A stretch of DNA of 64,000 nucleotides from Pantoea eucalypti (GCF_009646115.1 NZ_CP045720.1:2914001-2978000); one strand, 5' to 3'; numbered from the stretch's first letter, positions 20,201 through 28,226 are shown. The notes: generated from the letters alone by a model not told the origin. Numbers and translations: made by a program.

Positions 20201-20353
20201 GTAGGGCTGGAGCATGGCGCGCAGCTCAGCCAGCAATTGACGGAGCAGGTAAAACAGCATCAGGACCCGTCTGAGACGTGGCAATTACTGATATTATTAG
20301 CAAACAGGTTACTGAAAAAACTGGAAACTTATGGCACATACCCACACTCATAG
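17279..20353 (+). CDS. hybrid sensor histidine kinase, BvgS/EvgS-like
   Basis: 1024 residues from the GTG at 17279, which has GGAAGG seven bases upstream; an earlier in-frame GTG at 17264 lacks this. Order: signal peptide (1-17, leucine-rich), two periplasmic solute-binding-protein-family-3 domains (about 40-245 and 280-495), one membrane helix (about 511-531), HisKA with phosphohistidine about H562 in SHELRTPMQ, HATPase ([23 protein letters not shown]), REC with D839 in LLFIDQMMP, and a C-terminal Hpt with H966 in AAHRMKGSF. This is the full phosphorelay plan of EvgS/BvgS. The periplasmic ligand is unknown. It overlaps zitB by 23 bases. Confidence 0.92.
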   Translation: MRVFLLMLLLLCGSALAEVRPVSSVNLPMMLPVTHAETMQGKILRVGLLEENHAPWTMRIGNDLYGINADYLSALRQLTGAQFTLNLYSDQPHLIQALSSGQIDFALGMWVTPLPAGTLSSDNWYSSPLRVYRNQQNQRAVMFNSQNAQLAISDSTLAQLPPALAARHSFRRYSSDLQALYTLLNQQNDYVVADETSAGFLLSQLQQGQIYQIASHIDAGQLNLRAVARDPQLISWINQSLRQLPAELMNTLQARWSSNLPRYQDTQTLMLSPAERAWIADHPRVTYTAEPDNYPWSYRDASGTARGYGVDLLKAIAQSTGLQFEPVWVSNPRQARTLIEQKQAMLQLLQPLNGDAMQSTSLPVWRALWGIYSIQSDTLAHWRDLRGKRIGVLQDDLALRLLPADLQPLQFADRNSLYDALAKGQIDVLVDNVLSARWRIASRDDARIHLAFAASDIAWPIALGVTPDQAVLRTLLDRALQQIPADTQSQMRDSWSTPPQPGSVMAMGSLPMMVLAVAGAAIVLLLLLLARRYWQQRRERQQREQAEHANAMKSQFLATVSHELRTPMQAILGLLELEKQQHSSQNLTLLHSSAQSLLTLLNDLQDHARIESNSFTLAPRPLALAQWLSQQQHFYHPLMRGDGPRLIVEALTPLPDTVLIDADRLQQVINNLMTNALKFTRHGTIRLTLAAQDQQLILTVSDSGSGIPSEEQQKLFDPWYQAPSGKSVSVQGSGLGLFICREIVLRMGGDIRLASEPGLGTQVTVTLPLEICTPANHVDESALPGFPQLRVAIVDDHPTNLLVMQQQLARFAIQADIFEQGRALLQADAQQPYDLLFIDQMMPRPDGTLLLRILRRRDRQRRRQAMRVLCSADAQLLSRSLEERERVLIKPVQLGDLSALLAEWQQAWQDDPLASLDDNLWQLAQQNEKFLNRLSQTLHSTVTQDLAAMQAAHDRADWTPFAEAAHRMKGSFLLVGLEHGAQLSQQLTEQVKQHQDPSETWQLLILLANRLLKKLETYGTYPHS

Positions 20354-21320
20354 CGGGCAGGATAGTAATCGCACGCGTCTGGCGGCCGCCTTCGGGGTGA
20401 CCGTCGTCTTCATGGTTGCTGAAGTCATTGGCGGCTGGCTCTCTGGTTCACTGGCGCTGCTGGCGGACGCCGGGCATATGCTGACCGATGCCGCCGCACT
20501 GCTGATGGCCTTGCTGGCGGTCCATTTCTCACGCCGTAAACCCAATGCACGTCACACCTTTGGCCTGCTGCGTCTGACCACGGTAGCCGCATTTGTTAAC
20601 GCCATTGCACTGCTCGGCATTACTGCACTGATCGTCTGGGAAGCAGTGCGCCGCTTTGCCGACCCGCAACCGGTGACCGGCGGACTGATGCTGGGAATCG
20701 CGATCGGCGGCCTGCTGGCCAATCTGCTCTCGTTCTGGCTGCTGCATCATGGCAGCGGAGAGAAGAACCTCAACGTGCGGGCCGCGGCGCTGCATGTGAT
20801 GGGTGACCTGCTCGGTTCAGTGGGCGCGATTGTGGCGGCAGTAATTATAATGCTGACCGGCTGGACGCCCATCGACCCGATACTGTCGTTGCTGGTGTCA
20901 CTGCTGGTGCTACGCAGCGCCTGGTCGCTGCTGCGTGAGAGTCTGCAGGAGTTACTGGAAGGGGCTCCGCATTCACTGGATGTGAATAAGCTGACACGGG
21001 ATCTCACCCTGAACATCGCCGAGGTGCGCAATGTTCACCATGTGCATCTGTGGCAGGTGGGCGAAAAGCCGATGCTGACGCTGCATGCGCAGGTGATCCC
21101 GCCTTACGATCATGATGCGCTGCTGCATCGCATTCACGACTATCTGCGCGAGAACTATCAGATCGCGCACGCGACGGTGCAGATGGAGTACCAGCCCTGC
21201 GCTGGTGCCGAGTGTGAACTCGGCTCAGGCAGTGCGGCTGCCACCGGCCATGACCACAGTCATTCTCACGACCACGATCATGGCCCTGCTCATGTTAAAG
21301 GCGACAAGCACACTCACTGA
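20331..21320 (+). CDS. zitB: CDF-family zinc exporter ZitB
   Basis: Cation diffusion facilitator that exports zinc across the inner membrane by proton antiport. 329 residues with six predicted helices; metal-site motifs [11 protein letters not shown] (helix 2) and HVMGDLLGS (helix 5) carry the H/D ligands, and the C-terminal tail is His/Asp-rich ([13 protein letters not shown]). Start ATG 20331 (MAHTHTHSG) lies inside the end of the kinase gene, a 23-base overlap that suggests translational coupling. The stop overlaps the end of convergent pnuC by seven bases. Confidence 0.95.
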   Translation: MAHTHTHSGQDSNRTRLAAAFGVTVVFMVAEVIGGWLSGSLALLADAGHMLTDAAALLMALLAVHFSRRKPNARHTFGLLRLTTVAAFVNAIALLGITALIVWEAVRRFADPQPVTGGLMLGIAIGGLLANLLSFWLLHHGSGEKNLNVRAAALHVMGDLLGSVGAIVAAVIIMLTGWTPIDPILSLLVSLLVLRSAWSLLRESLQELLEGAPHSLDVNKLTRDLTLNIAEVRNVHHVHLWQVGEKPMLTLHAQVIPPYDHDALLHRIHDYLRENYQIAHATVQMEYQPCAGAECELGSGSAAATGHDHSHSHDHDHGPAHVKGDKHTH

Positions 21321-22036
21321 GCTGACAGCGCGCGGGAACCCTGTTGCCGCGCGCTGCGGATCCACATACGTGATCCGTTCAACGCAATCAGCGTCAGAAT
21401 CACATACTCCAGCGACATCGCATAGACACCCTGGCGGGCGAAGATCATCACGCTAATCACGTTGATGATGACCCACAGCAGCCAGTTCTCCACATATTTG
21501 CGCGTCATCAGCACCATCGCGGCAATAGACAGCACCATCATGCAGGAATCCCAGAACGGGAAGGCATCCGGCTGCAGCGCAGGCATCGCCACCGACAGGC
21601 CCAGACCGTTCATCAGCGTTACCGCCGCACGGGTTAACAGCGCAAACACCGGATCGATATAGAGGGTCATCAGCGCAATCGCAATCACACACCCTGCTGT
21701 CCAGGCCAGCGCTTTAGGCAGCGGCAGCCAGCGGATTTTCAGCGCCGCCTGGTGATCTTCGGTCTGTCGGCTCCATGCGTACCAGCCATAGAGATTGGCG
21801 GCAAAGAAGAAGAGCTGCAGCAGCAGGCTGGCATAGAGCTGGATCTGAAAGAAGATCACCGCAAACAGCGTGACGTTAATCAGGCCAAACGGATAGTTAA
21901 TAATTTTTTCCAGGCTGGCAAACCAGATACAGAGTAAGCCCGCCAGCGTGCCAATGGCCTCAATCCATGAGAGATCGTAGCCTCCGGCACCCAGAGGAAT
22001 ATGAACCAGAATATTATGTGTGCTGAAGAAGTCCAT
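21314..22036 (-). CDS. pnuC: nicotinamide riboside transporter PnuC
   Basis: Inner-membrane facilitator for nicotinamide riboside uptake. 240 residues, about seven hydrophobic helices; WYAWSRQ and WVIINVISV segments are typical. The ATG at 22036 ([13 protein letters not shown]) aligns with the E. coli start; the frame also has a GTG three codons earlier. Located 23 bases after nadA, so it is co-transcribed and under the same NadR-like control. Its last codons overlap convergent zitB. Confidence 0.95.
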   Translation of the reverse strand: MDFFSTHNILVHIPLGAGGYDLSWIEAIGTLAGLLCIWFASLEKIINYPFGLINVTLFAVIFFQIQLYASLLLQLFFFAANLYGWYAWSRQTEDHQAALKIRWLPLPKALAWTAGCVIAIALMTLYIDPVFALLTRAAVTLMNGLGLSVAMPALQPDAFPFWDSCMMVLSIAAMVLMTRKYVENWLLWVIINVISVMIFARQGVYAMSLEYVILTLIALNGSRMWIRSARQQGSRALSAQ

Positions 22037-22059
22037 GCAGAGCACCTGTCCGGGAACGC

Positions 22060-23121
22060 TTAAGCGTTGCCCTTCACATTGAGTTTAAGTTCCGCCGCAA
22101 AGGATAGCATGCGATTAAGCGGCAGTAACGCCGCCTCTCGCAGCGTCTCATCCACCTGAATCTCATGTTCCACCCCACCCGACTCCAGCGCCTCTGCGAT
22201 GGCTTTAAGGCCGTTCATTGCCATCCAGGGACAGTGCGCACAGCTGCGGCAGGTTGCCCCTTCACCCGCGGTCGGCGCTTCCAGCAGCTCTTTATCCGGC
22301 ACCGCCTGCTGCATTTTGTAGAAGATGCCGCGGTCGGTCGCCACAATCATCTGCGGATGCGGCAGGGATTTCGCCGCCTGAATCAGCTGGCTGGTCGAGC
22401 CGACCGCGTCCGCCAGTTCGACAATCGCCTGCGGTGACTCAGGATGCACCAGCACCGCCGCATCGGGATAGAGCGCTTTCATGCGCTGCAGCGCCTGGGT
22501 TTTGAACTCGTCATGCACAATGCAGGCACCCTGCCAGCACAACACATCTGCACCCGACATCCGGGTAACATAGCGACCAAGGTGACGATCCGGTGCCCAG
22601 ATGATCTTTTCGCCGAGACTGTCGAGATGCTCAATCAGCTCTACCGCAATGCTGGAAGTGACCACCCAGTCGGCGCGGGCTTTGACGGCCGCCGAGGTAT
22701 TGGCATAGACCACCACGGTGCGATCGGGATGCGCATCACAGAAGGCGTTAAACTCTTCAATGGGACAGCCGAGATCCAGTGAACACTCCGCCTGCAGGGT
22801 CGGCATCAGCACGGTTTTTTCGGGGCTGAGGATTTTGGCGGTTTCACCCATAAAGCGCACGCCCGCCACCAGCAGCGTGGTCGCCGAATGATTGCTGCCG
22901 AAACGCGCCATCTCCAGCGAGTCGGAGACGCAGCCGCCTGTCTCTTCCGCCAGCGCCTGAATTTCCGGATCGGTGTAATAGTGCGCCACCATCACCGCGT
23001 TTCGCGCTTTCAGCAGCGCTTTGATTTTCTCACGGTAAAACGTCTTCTCATCGTCACTCAGGCGGGCGGGTTTCGGCGGAAAAGGATAAACGGCGCTTTC
23101 AGGATCGAACATTACACTCAT
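22060..23121 (-). CDS. nadA: quinolinate synthase NadA
   Basis: [4Fe-4S] enzyme that makes quinolinate from iminoaspartate and dihydroxyacetone phosphate in NAD synthesis. 353 residues. The three iron-sulfur cysteines are visible in [10 protein letters not shown] (about C113), [10 protein letters not shown] (about C200) and the [10 protein letters not shown] segment (about 291-300). [10 protein letters not shown] and [13 protein letters not shown] are also conserved. First gene of nadA-pnuC. Confidence 0.97.
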   Translation of the reverse strand: MSVMFDPESAVYPFPPKPARLSDDEKTFYREKIKALLKARNAVMVAHYYTDPEIQALAEETGGCVSDSLEMARFGSNHSATTLLVAGVRFMGETAKILSPEKTVLMPTLQAECSLDLGCPIEEFNAFCDAHPDRTVVVYANTSAAVKARADWVVTSSIAVELIEHLDSLGEKIIWAPDRHLGRYVTRMSGADVLCWQGACIVHDEFKTQALQRMKALYPDAAVLVHPESPQAIVELADAVGSTSQLIQAAKSLPHPQMIVATDRGIFYKMQQAVPDKELLEAPTAGEGATCRSCAHCPWMAMNGLKAIAEALESGGVEHEIQVDETLREAALLPLNRMLSFAAELKLNVKGNA

Positions 23122-23193
23122 GACACAGCTCTCGTTTTGTCTAATTAACGAAAATCACCTTAGGAGGCAAATTTTGGCGATGAACCCGCCGTC

Positions 23194-23213
23194 GTGTTTT
23201 ATATGCTAAACAC
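23194..23213. promoter_or_regulatory. candidate NadR box upstream of nadA
   Basis: A palindrome GTGTTT (23194-23199) / AAACAC (23208-23213) with 8 bases between, embedded in CGTGTTTTATATGCTAAACACG-like context, lies 73 bp before the nadA start. It matches the TGTTTA-N6-TAAACA pattern of NadR operators in all but one position. NadR is known to repress nadA-pnuC in enterobacteria when NAD is abundant. Confidence 0.7.
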
Positions 23214-23247
23214 GATAGCGGAAAAGCCACACTGTGTCGTGAGATTT

Positions 23248-23790
23248 TTACTCTGCCTGCATTACAGCACCGACCCTGCCCGGCTGCGTTTCATCTGCCA
23301 GCACCAGCGTTTTCTGCGGCGCTTCCAGTGCCAGCAGGAAAGCTTTGGTCTCCAGGCCGCCCGCAAAGCCGGTCAGCTTGCCGTTGGCACCGATCACGCG
23401 ATGGCACGGTGCGACAATGGAAAGTGGATTACGGCCGTTGGCCGCGCCGACCGCGCGCACCGCCTGTGGATGGCCGATCTCCCGTGCAATCTGGCTGTAG
23501 CTGCGCGTCTCACCAAACGGTATCGCCACCAGCGCCTGCCAGACTTTTTTCTGAAAGTCGGTGCCGGCCATGTCGAACGGCAACGCAAAACAGCGTCGCG
23601 CACCGGTAAAGTACTCGCTGAGCTGACGCGCGGTTTCGATCAGAATGGGATGATCGTCATTGCGCGTTTGAGGTAAAAACCGGGTGCGTTTTGGATCGTC
23701 GTTTTCCCACAAAATCCCCGCCAGGCCGATATCGCTGGCGACCAGCTTCAGCTCGCCCACCGGGGTAACTATCTGTTTGAAGTAGTACAT
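23248..23790 (-). CDS. ogt: methylated-DNA--protein-cysteine methyltransferase (Ogt type)
   Basis: Suicide repair protein that transfers the methyl group of O6-methylguanine or O4-methylthymine to its own cysteine. 180 residues: variable N-terminal domain, then the DNA-binding and active-site domain with RSYSQIAREIG, RAVGAANGRNP and the acceptor Cys129 in VAPCHRVIG. Transcribed divergently from the AdaA-AlkA fusion gene next to it; the two are split by a perfect 16-bp inverted repeat. E. coli has neither gene at this place. Whether it is orthologous to ogt or to the C-terminal half of Ada is not certain. Confidence 0.9.
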   Translation of the reverse strand: MYYFKQIVTPVGELKLVASDIGLAGILWENDDPKRTRFLPQTRNDDHPILIETARQLSEYFTGARRCFALPFDMAGTDFQKKVWQALVAIPFGETRSYSQIAREIGHPQAVRAVGAANGRNPLSIVAPCHRVIGANGKLTGFAGGLETKAFLLALEAPQKTLVLADETQPGRVGAVMQAE

Positions 23791-23843
23791 GGTGATTCTC
23801 CCGTCACGGTTCCGTCGTCCAGTATCGCACTTTTCATCAGCCT

Positions 23844-23900
23844 GACTGGCTGTTTTCGGTCATGGTTATAAACTGTTGTGCTGTCCGAAAACAGCCAGTC
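23844..23900. promoter_or_regulatory. 16-bp perfect inverted repeat in the ogt / ada-alkA divergent promoter region
   Basis: GACTGGCTGTTTTCGG at 23844-23859 and its exact complement CCGAAAACAGCCAGTC at 23885-23900, separated by 25 bases that include TATAAA. It lies 54 bp from the ogt start and 49 bp from the ada-alkA start. The length and symmetry suggest a regulator-binding site acting on both genes, possibly for the AraC-type domain of the fusion protein. Function is inference. Confidence 0.65.
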
Positions 23901-23948
23901 TGCCGGGATTCCCCCCTGTAGGCTGCGCTTATTTACCGGAGAAATGCC

Positions 23949-25424
23949 ATGCTCGATCCCGACATTGCCTATCAGGCGCTGACCTCACGTGATACCCGCT
24001 TCGACGGCGTTTTCTTTGTGGGCGTGACCTCAACCGGTATCTATTGCCGCCCAATTTGCCCGGTAAAAGCGCCGATGCAGAAAAACTGTCTTTTCTTCAG
24101 CAGCGCCGAGGCGGCGGAGAAAGCGCGTTTTCGCCCCTGCCTGCGCTGCCGGCCTGAGCTGGCTCCCGGCAATGCGCCTGTCGATCAGCCGCATCGCGTC
24201 GCGGAGCAGCTGATTCAGCGCATTGAGGAAGGCATGCTGGAGGAGCGCGAAGGTCTGGAGGCGATTGCCGCTGAGTTCAGTCTCAGCCTGCGTCAGCTGC
24301 GCCGTATCGTGCAACATGAACTCGGTGTCTCACCACTGGAGCTGAAGCAGACACGGCGAATGCTGTTGGCCAAGCAGTTGCTGACAGAAACGCAACTGCC
24401 GGTCACGGAGGTCGCCTACGCCAGTGGCTTCAGCAGTCTGCGCCGTTTTAATGATGTTTTCCAGGCTCGCTACCGCATGACGCCAAGCGCGCTGCGCCGC
24501 GAGGATACAGGCGCGAAGCGTGCGCAGCCCGGCGACCGCGTGACGCTGCGGCTGGCCTATCGCCCGCCCTACGACTGGGCGGCGATGCTCTGGTTTTTGC
24601 AGACACACCTGATGAAGGAAGTTGAGGCAGTGGAAGATGGCTGCTGGCGACGCACCGTGGCGCTGGGACGTTTTCGGGGCTGGGTCAGTGTGTCCCATCT
24701 GCCGCAGAAGAACGCGCTGCAGGTGACGCTCTCAACCTCACTGACGCCGGTTCTGCCGCTGCTGCTGCGCCGCCTGCGCGATCTGTTTGACCTGGACGCG
24801 CAGCCGCAGCGTATCGCCGCCTGTCTGGCTCAGGACCCGCTGCTGGCACCCAGCCTGATTGCACATCCTGGTCTGCGTGTGCCGGGCGCCTTCGACGCTT
24901 TTGAACTTGGCGTGCGCGCTATTATCGGCCAGCAGGTGACCGTCAAAGCCGCCACCACAGTCAGCAGCCGTTTTGCCGCCGCCTTTGGCGAGCCCTGTGA
25001 AACGCCCTTTGCCGACCTGACCCGTTACACCGCGCTTCCTGAACGCATCGCAGCGCTGACGGTGGATGACGTTGCGCCGATGGGCATCGTCAGCGCCGCC
25101 CGCTCCCGCGCCATCATCGCCTTTGCCACCGCCTGCGCCAGCGGCGATCTGCGTCTCAGTGCCGCGCAGCCGCCTGATGAGGTGATAAAAAAGCTGGTCA
25201 GCCTGCCGGGCATTGGTCCCTGGACCGCGCACTATATCGCGATGCGCGCCCTGCGCTGGCCGGATGCCTTTCCCAAAGAGGATATCGCCATCCGTAATAA
25301 CCTGGGCGGCATGTCATCTAAAGAAGCAGAAGCGCGCTCGCAATCCTGGCGTCCCTGGCGCAGCTATGCGGTGATGCATATCTGGGAGAGCCTGGCAGTG
25401 GCGAAGGTGAAGAAAAAGCCGTGA
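23949..25424 (+). CDS. AdaA-AlkA fusion: methyl-sensing regulator with 3-methyladenine DNA glycosylase II
   Basis: 491 residues in three parts. Residues 1-75: Ada zinc-binding methyl-acceptor domain with cysteines C33, C37, C64 and C67 (IYCRPICPVK, FRPCLRCRPE). About 80-180: AraC-type helix-turn-helix pair (AAEFSLSLRQLRRI, VAYASGFSSLRRFNDVF). About 200-491: AlkA, with the helix-hairpin-helix LPGIGPWTAHYIAM and the catalytic aspartate at about 445 in FPKEDIAIR. The protein therefore senses methyl-phosphotriesters, binds DNA and excises alkylated bases. Expected to regulate itself and ogt. E. coli has these functions on separate proteins (Ada, AlkA). Confidence 0.9.
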   Translation: MLDPDIAYQALTSRDTRFDGVFFVGVTSTGIYCRPICPVKAPMQKNCLFFSSAEAAEKARFRPCLRCRPELAPGNAPVDQPHRVAEQLIQRIEEGMLEEREGLEAIAAEFSLSLRQLRRIVQHELGVSPLELKQTRRMLLAKQLLTETQLPVTEVAYASGFSSLRRFNDVFQARYRMTPSALRREDTGAKRAQPGDRVTLRLAYRPPYDWAAMLWFLQTHLMKEVEAVEDGCWRRTVALGRFRGWVSVSHLPQKNALQVTLSTSLTPVLPLLLRRLRDLFDLDAQPQRIAACLAQDPLLAPSLIAHPGLRVPGAFDAFELGVRAIIGQQVTVKAATTVSSRFAAAFGEPCETPFADLTRYTALPERIAALTVDDVAPMGIVSAARSRAIIAFATACASGDLRLSAAQPPDEVIKKLVSLPGIGPWTAHYIAMRALRWPDAFPKEDIAIRNNLGGMSSKEAEARSQSWRPWRSYAVMHIWESLAVAKVKKKP

Positions 25425-25565
25425 GGATGGATACAGAGATGCAGGTTATCACCCAGACTTGCACAAGCAGTATCGCAGAAATAATAAAAGCGCCATAAAA
25501 AGCTTCCAATCTGCTGGCAAACCATCATCCGGCTGAATCTGACCGTAATAAATGAGTTTAAAGCG

Positions 25566-25674
25566 CAGGGAACCCGGTCAGAGGAGGAAAGCGTCCCGCT
25601 CCAGGGACGGAGCGGGCCGAGCGTGTCATGGATGACGGATTTTGCGTCTTTCCGATCTGACCGTGTTCTCTGCG
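25566..25674 (+). repeat. dispersed palindromic intergenic element, copy 2 (short form)
   Basis: Left end CAGGGAACCCGGTCAGAGG, right end inverted (TCTGACCGTGTTCTCTGCG), with the conserved inner part GGAAAGCGTCCCG and GTGTCATGGATGACGG. About 80 bases found in the middle of copies 1 and 3 are missing. It lies between the ada-alkA gene and the tRNA-Lys operon, which converge. Confidence 0.85.
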
Positions 25675-25771
25675 CAGGCTGGATCTCATAGCGATACAGG
25701 CCAGGCTTGATCACTATCTTAAATGCCAGATGCATTGTGCTTTTGAATAATAAATAGATACAGCAGAAACG

Positions 25772-25800
25772 AAAAAAGCGCCCAAAGGGCGCTTCTTTCT
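25772..25800 (-). terminator. terminator of the distal rtT-like unit
   Basis: Stem AAGCGCCC / GGGCGCTT with TTT loop followed by TTTTTCG on the minus strand. It is the last of four near-identical terminators (others near 25945-25972, 26122-26150 and 26300-26330) met by transcripts leaving the tRNA-Lys operon. Confidence 0.85.
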
Positions 25801-26297
25801 TAATTGGTGGGTCGTGCAGGATTTCGGCCCTTCCAGGGCCTCGCCCTCCGGGTGATGCTGACGCATCAGCCTGAATCACCGGGCGATTCAGTCGAACCTG
25901 CTGCAGGTTCTCACCCTGCACGGTAACGCCCGTGCCCCGGAAACGAAAAAAGCGCCCAAAAGGCGCTTCTTTCTTAATTGGTGGGTCGTGCAGGATTGCC
26001 TCGGCCCTTCCCAGGGCCTCGCCCTCCGGGTGATGCTGACGCAACAGCCTGAATCGCCGGGCGATTCAGTCGAACCTGCTGCAGGTTCTCACCCTGCACG
26101 GTAACGCCCGTGCCCCGGAAACGAAAAAAGCGCCCAAAAGGCGCTTCTTTCTTAATTGGTGGGTCGTGCAGGATTGCCTCGGCCCTTCCCAGGGCCTCGC
26201 CCTCCGGGTGATGCTGACGCAACAGCCTGAATCGCCGGGCGATTCAGTCGAACCTGCTGCAGGTTCTCACCCTGCACGGTAAAGTCCGTGCCCCGGA

Positions 26298-26330
26298 AAC
26301 GAAAAAAGCGCCCAAAAGGCGCTTCTTTCT
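26298..26330 (-). terminator. first terminator after the tRNA-Lys operon
   Basis: Stem AGCGCC / GGCGCT with TTTT loop, then TTTTTTCG on the minus strand, about seven bases after the CCA end of the last tRNA. It is repeated in each downstream 178-bp unit. Confidence 0.85.
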
Positions 26331-26334
26331 TAAT

Positions 26335-26410
26335 TGGTGGGTCGTGCAGGATTCGAACCTGCGACCAATTGATTAAAAGTCAACTGCTCTACCAACTGAG
26401 CTAACGACCC
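26335..26410 (-). tRNA. tRNA-Lys (anticodon TTT), third in operon
   Basis: 76-nt gene on the complementary strand, beginning GGGTCGTTAGCTCAG, with anticodon TTT in GACTTTTAATC, T-arm GGTTCGAATCC and encoded CCA. It appears identical to E. coli tRNA-Lys. Its 3'-terminal 19 bases are repeated three times downstream. Confidence 0.98.
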
Positions 26411-26456
26411 GCTGGGGGCTTACAACCGTTCAGCGCACCAGGCGGCTGAGATAAGA

Positions 26457-26532
26457 TGGTGGGTCGTGCAGGATTCGAACCTGCGACCAATTGATTAAAA
26501 GTCAACTGCTCTACCAACTGAGCTAACGACCC
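26457..26532 (-). tRNA. tRNA-Lys (anticodon TTT), second in operon
   Basis: 76-nt gene identical to its two neighbours, with anticodon TTT and encoded CCA. Separated from the next copy by a 46-base spacer. Confidence 0.98.
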
Positions 26533-26603
26533 ATCTTAGGTTGTGAAGCAATGCTGAAGTGTTCTTCTTGAAACTGCGCGGTAAAAAGCGCGTCTGAAGG
26601 AGA

Positions 26604-26679
26604 TGGTGGGTCGTGCAGGATTCGAACCTGCGACCAATTGATTAAAAGTCAACTGCTCTACCAACTGAGCTAACGACCC
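26604..26679 (-). tRNA. tRNA-Lys (anticodon TTT), first in operon
   Basis: 76-nt gene identical to the two downstream copies, with anticodon TTT and encoded CCA. First tRNA after the putative promoter at 26730-26757. In E. coli the same place (after cpoB) holds a mixed Lys/Val tRNA cluster; only Lys genes remain here. Confidence 0.98.
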
Positions 26680-26729
26680 ATCTTCAGGCTTACCAGACAC
26701 TTTTCAATGTGTCCCGGCAACGGCGGCAT

Positions 26730-26757
26730 ATATTACTGATTTAGCGGGGTAGCGCAA
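26730..26757 (-). promoter_or_regulatory. candidate promoter of the tRNA-Lys operon
   Basis: On the minus strand, TTGCGC (-35) and TAATAT (-10) are 16 bases apart and are followed by a GC-rich stretch GCCGCCG, as in stringently controlled stable-RNA promoters. The first tRNA starts about 50 bases downstream. Confidence 0.5.
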
Positions 26758-26802
26758 CTCTTATTTCTGCTAAACGCTTCAGTTGCTTACCTTTCATACG
26801 GC

Positions 26803-26830
26803 AAGACCAGAAATCACACGATATCTGGTC
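26803..26830 (-). terminator. candidate terminator after cpoB
   Basis: Seven-base-pair stem GACCAGA / TCTGGTC with a 12-base loop, followed by TTGCCG, 13 bases after the cpoB stop. The T-tract is poor, so this may instead be a 3'-end-stabilising hairpin. Confidence 0.4.
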
Positions 26831-26843
26831 TGAACCGGACAAA

Positions 26844-27638
26844 TTACAGACCGCTCAGACGTTTCTGAGCTTGTTTAGCAGATTCAGTGTCTGGATAAAG
26901 TTTGATCACCTGCTGGAAGACCGCTTTGGCTTTCGCCGTGTCTTTTTTCTCCTGCATGATCACACCCACTTTCAACAACGCTTCTGCAGCTTTCGGCGAC
27001 TTCGGATAGTTTTTCACTACCGTGGCGTAATAATACGCCGCGTCGTCCTTTTTGCCTTTGTTGTAGTTCAGCTGACCCAGCCAGTAATTCGCATTCGGCT
27101 GATAGGTCGAATCAGGGTAACGTTTTACCCACGCCTGAAGCGCGCTGATCGCCTGGTCATACTGTTTCTTCTCCAGAATCAGCGCCACAGCCGCATTGTA
27201 ATCGCTGTTCGCATCGCCGGTCTGCGCAGGTGCGCTCTCCGTTGATGCTGCCGCGCCTGCGGTTGCTGCTGCGCCTGTATCTGCTGCGGCATCGCTGCCG
27301 GCTGCCTGTTGCCCGCCGTTGCTGCTGGCGCTGCTCAGCGTGTCAATCTGCTGGTAAAGCTGCTTCTGCCGCTCAACCACCTGATTCAACTGATACGTGT
27401 TTTGCTGGATTTGCCCACGCAGCGCATCAATATCACGCTGGTTATCGCTCATCTGCTGCTGCAATTGCTGCATCAGCTGTGCCTGGGCATTAGAGATTCG
27501 TTCAAGAGTGGTGACACGGTCTTCGACCGAGCCGGAGCCAACGCTACTGATTGACGCTTGGGCATTAGCGGCCCAGGGGGCCGCTACGCCAATCAGTAAC
27601 GACAGACTCAACAGATGACGTCTGAAGTTACTAACCAT
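26844..27638 (-). CDS. cpoB: cell division coordinator CpoB (YbgF)
   Basis: Periplasmic protein that couples the Tol-Pal system to septal peptidoglycan synthesis by PBP1B. 264 residues: signal peptide (about 1-26, ANAQAS), a coiled coil (about 40-105: VTTLERISNAQAQLMQQLQQQ onward) that trimerises, an Ala/Gly/Thr-rich linker, and a C-terminal TPR domain (about 140-264: DYNAAVALIL, YWLGQLNYNKGKKDDA). Starts nine bases after pal. Last gene of the tol-pal operon. Confidence 0.96.
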   Translation of the reverse strand: MVSNFRRHLLSLSLLIGVAAPWAANAQASISSVGSGSVEDRVTTLERISNAQAQLMQQLQQQMSDNQRDIDALRGQIQQNTYQLNQVVERQKQLYQQIDTLSSASSNGGQQAAGSDAAADTGAAATAGAAASTESAPAQTGDANSDYNAAVALILEKKQYDQAISALQAWVKRYPDSTYQPNANYWLGQLNYNKGKKDDAAYYYATVVKNYPKSPKAAEALLKVGVIMQEKKDTAKAKAVFQQVIKLYPDTESAKQAQKRLSGL

Positions 27639-27647
27639 GTGATTCTC

Positions 27648-28175
27648 TTAGTAGACCAGAACGGCACGACGGTTTTTAGAATACGCTGCTTCGTCATGAC
27701 CCAGAACGGCTGGCTTCTCTTTACCGTAAGAAACGATAGACATCTGATCAGCCGACACGCCTTTACCCTGCAGGTACATCTTAACGGCGTTAGCACGACG
27801 TTCGCCCAGGGCGATGTTGTATTCCGGCGTACCGCGCTCATCCGCATGACCTTCGATGGTCACTTTGTATGATGGGTTGCTGCGCAGGAAAGTTGCGTGC
27901 TGATCCAGCATCTGTGCGTAATCAGACTGAACGTCATATTTGTCCAGACCGAAGTACACGATGTTGTTCTGCTGCAGCTGCTGCATCTGCAGACGAGCCT
28001 GCTCGTCAGAAGACATGTTGCCGCCGTTGCCGTTCATGCCAGAATTTGCACCGTAAGCGCCATCAGCACCCATGCCAGTCTGGTCATTGTTGTTGTTTTT
28101 GTGTGAGCTACAAGCCGCTACTGCCAGAACCGGCAGAGCCAGCATCAAACCCTTCAGCACTTTGTTCAGTTGCAT
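27648..28175 (-). CDS. pal: peptidoglycan-associated lipoprotein Pal
   Basis: Outer-membrane lipoprotein that links the envelope to peptidoglycan and interacts with TolB and TolA. 175 residues. The lipobox LAVAAC places the lipidated cysteine at C22; a flexible Asn/Gly-rich linker follows, then an OmpA-like domain (about 65-175) with YFGLDKYDV, the diaminopimelate-binding [21 protein letters not shown] and the C-terminal NRRAVLVY. Confidence 0.97.
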   Translation of the reverse strand: MQLNKVLKGLMLALPVLAVAACSSHKNNNNDQTGMGADGAYGANSGMNGNGGNMSSDEQARLQMQQLQQNNIVYFGLDKYDVQSDYAQMLDQHATFLRSNPSYKVTIEGHADERGTPEYNIALGERRANAVKMYLQGKGVSADQMSIVSYGKEKPAVLGHDEAAYSKNRRAVLVY

Positions 28176-28226
28176 TTCAAAAATCCCATTATTGTTTATT
28201 GTTTGCGATGTCTGAAGTGTCAGACA

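Larger units (their letters stand above)
25772..26334 (-). repeat. tandem 178-bp tRNA-tail repeats downstream of tRNA-Lys (rtT-like)
   Basis: Three tandem units (174, 178 and 178 bp, measured between repeats of the same 19-base motif at 25805, 25979, 26157 and the real tRNA end at 26335). Each unit carries a copy of the last 19 bases of tRNA-Lys including CCA (AATCCTGCACGACCCACCA on the minus strand) and an intrinsic terminator (GCGCCC/GGGCGC-type stem plus T-run). Between them lie further hairpins (GAACCTG-CAG-CAGGTTC; CTGAATC/GATTCAG). Exactly this plan, 178-bp repeats beginning with the final 19 bp of the tRNA, is known from the E. coli tyrT operon (rtT RNA). Confidence 0.88.

Noticed and set aside
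25364..26044. 226-residue frame on the minus strand across the rtT-like repeats and repeat copy 2
   Set aside because: It runs through repeats, terminators and the end of ada-alkA. The 178-bp unit is not a multiple of three, and only the distal unit has an ATG. A short Tpr-like peptide cannot be excluded but is not supported.
25805..26175. tRNA pseudogenes in the tandem units
   Set aside because: Only the last 19 bases of the tRNA are present in each unit; no acceptor 5' strand, D-arm or anticodon arm, so they are tails and not degenerate tRNA genes.
25772..26334. Possible CRISPR array
   Set aside because: Units are about 178 bp with no short repeat/unique spacer pattern and no cas genes; each unit is a near-identical copy containing a tRNA tail and a terminator.
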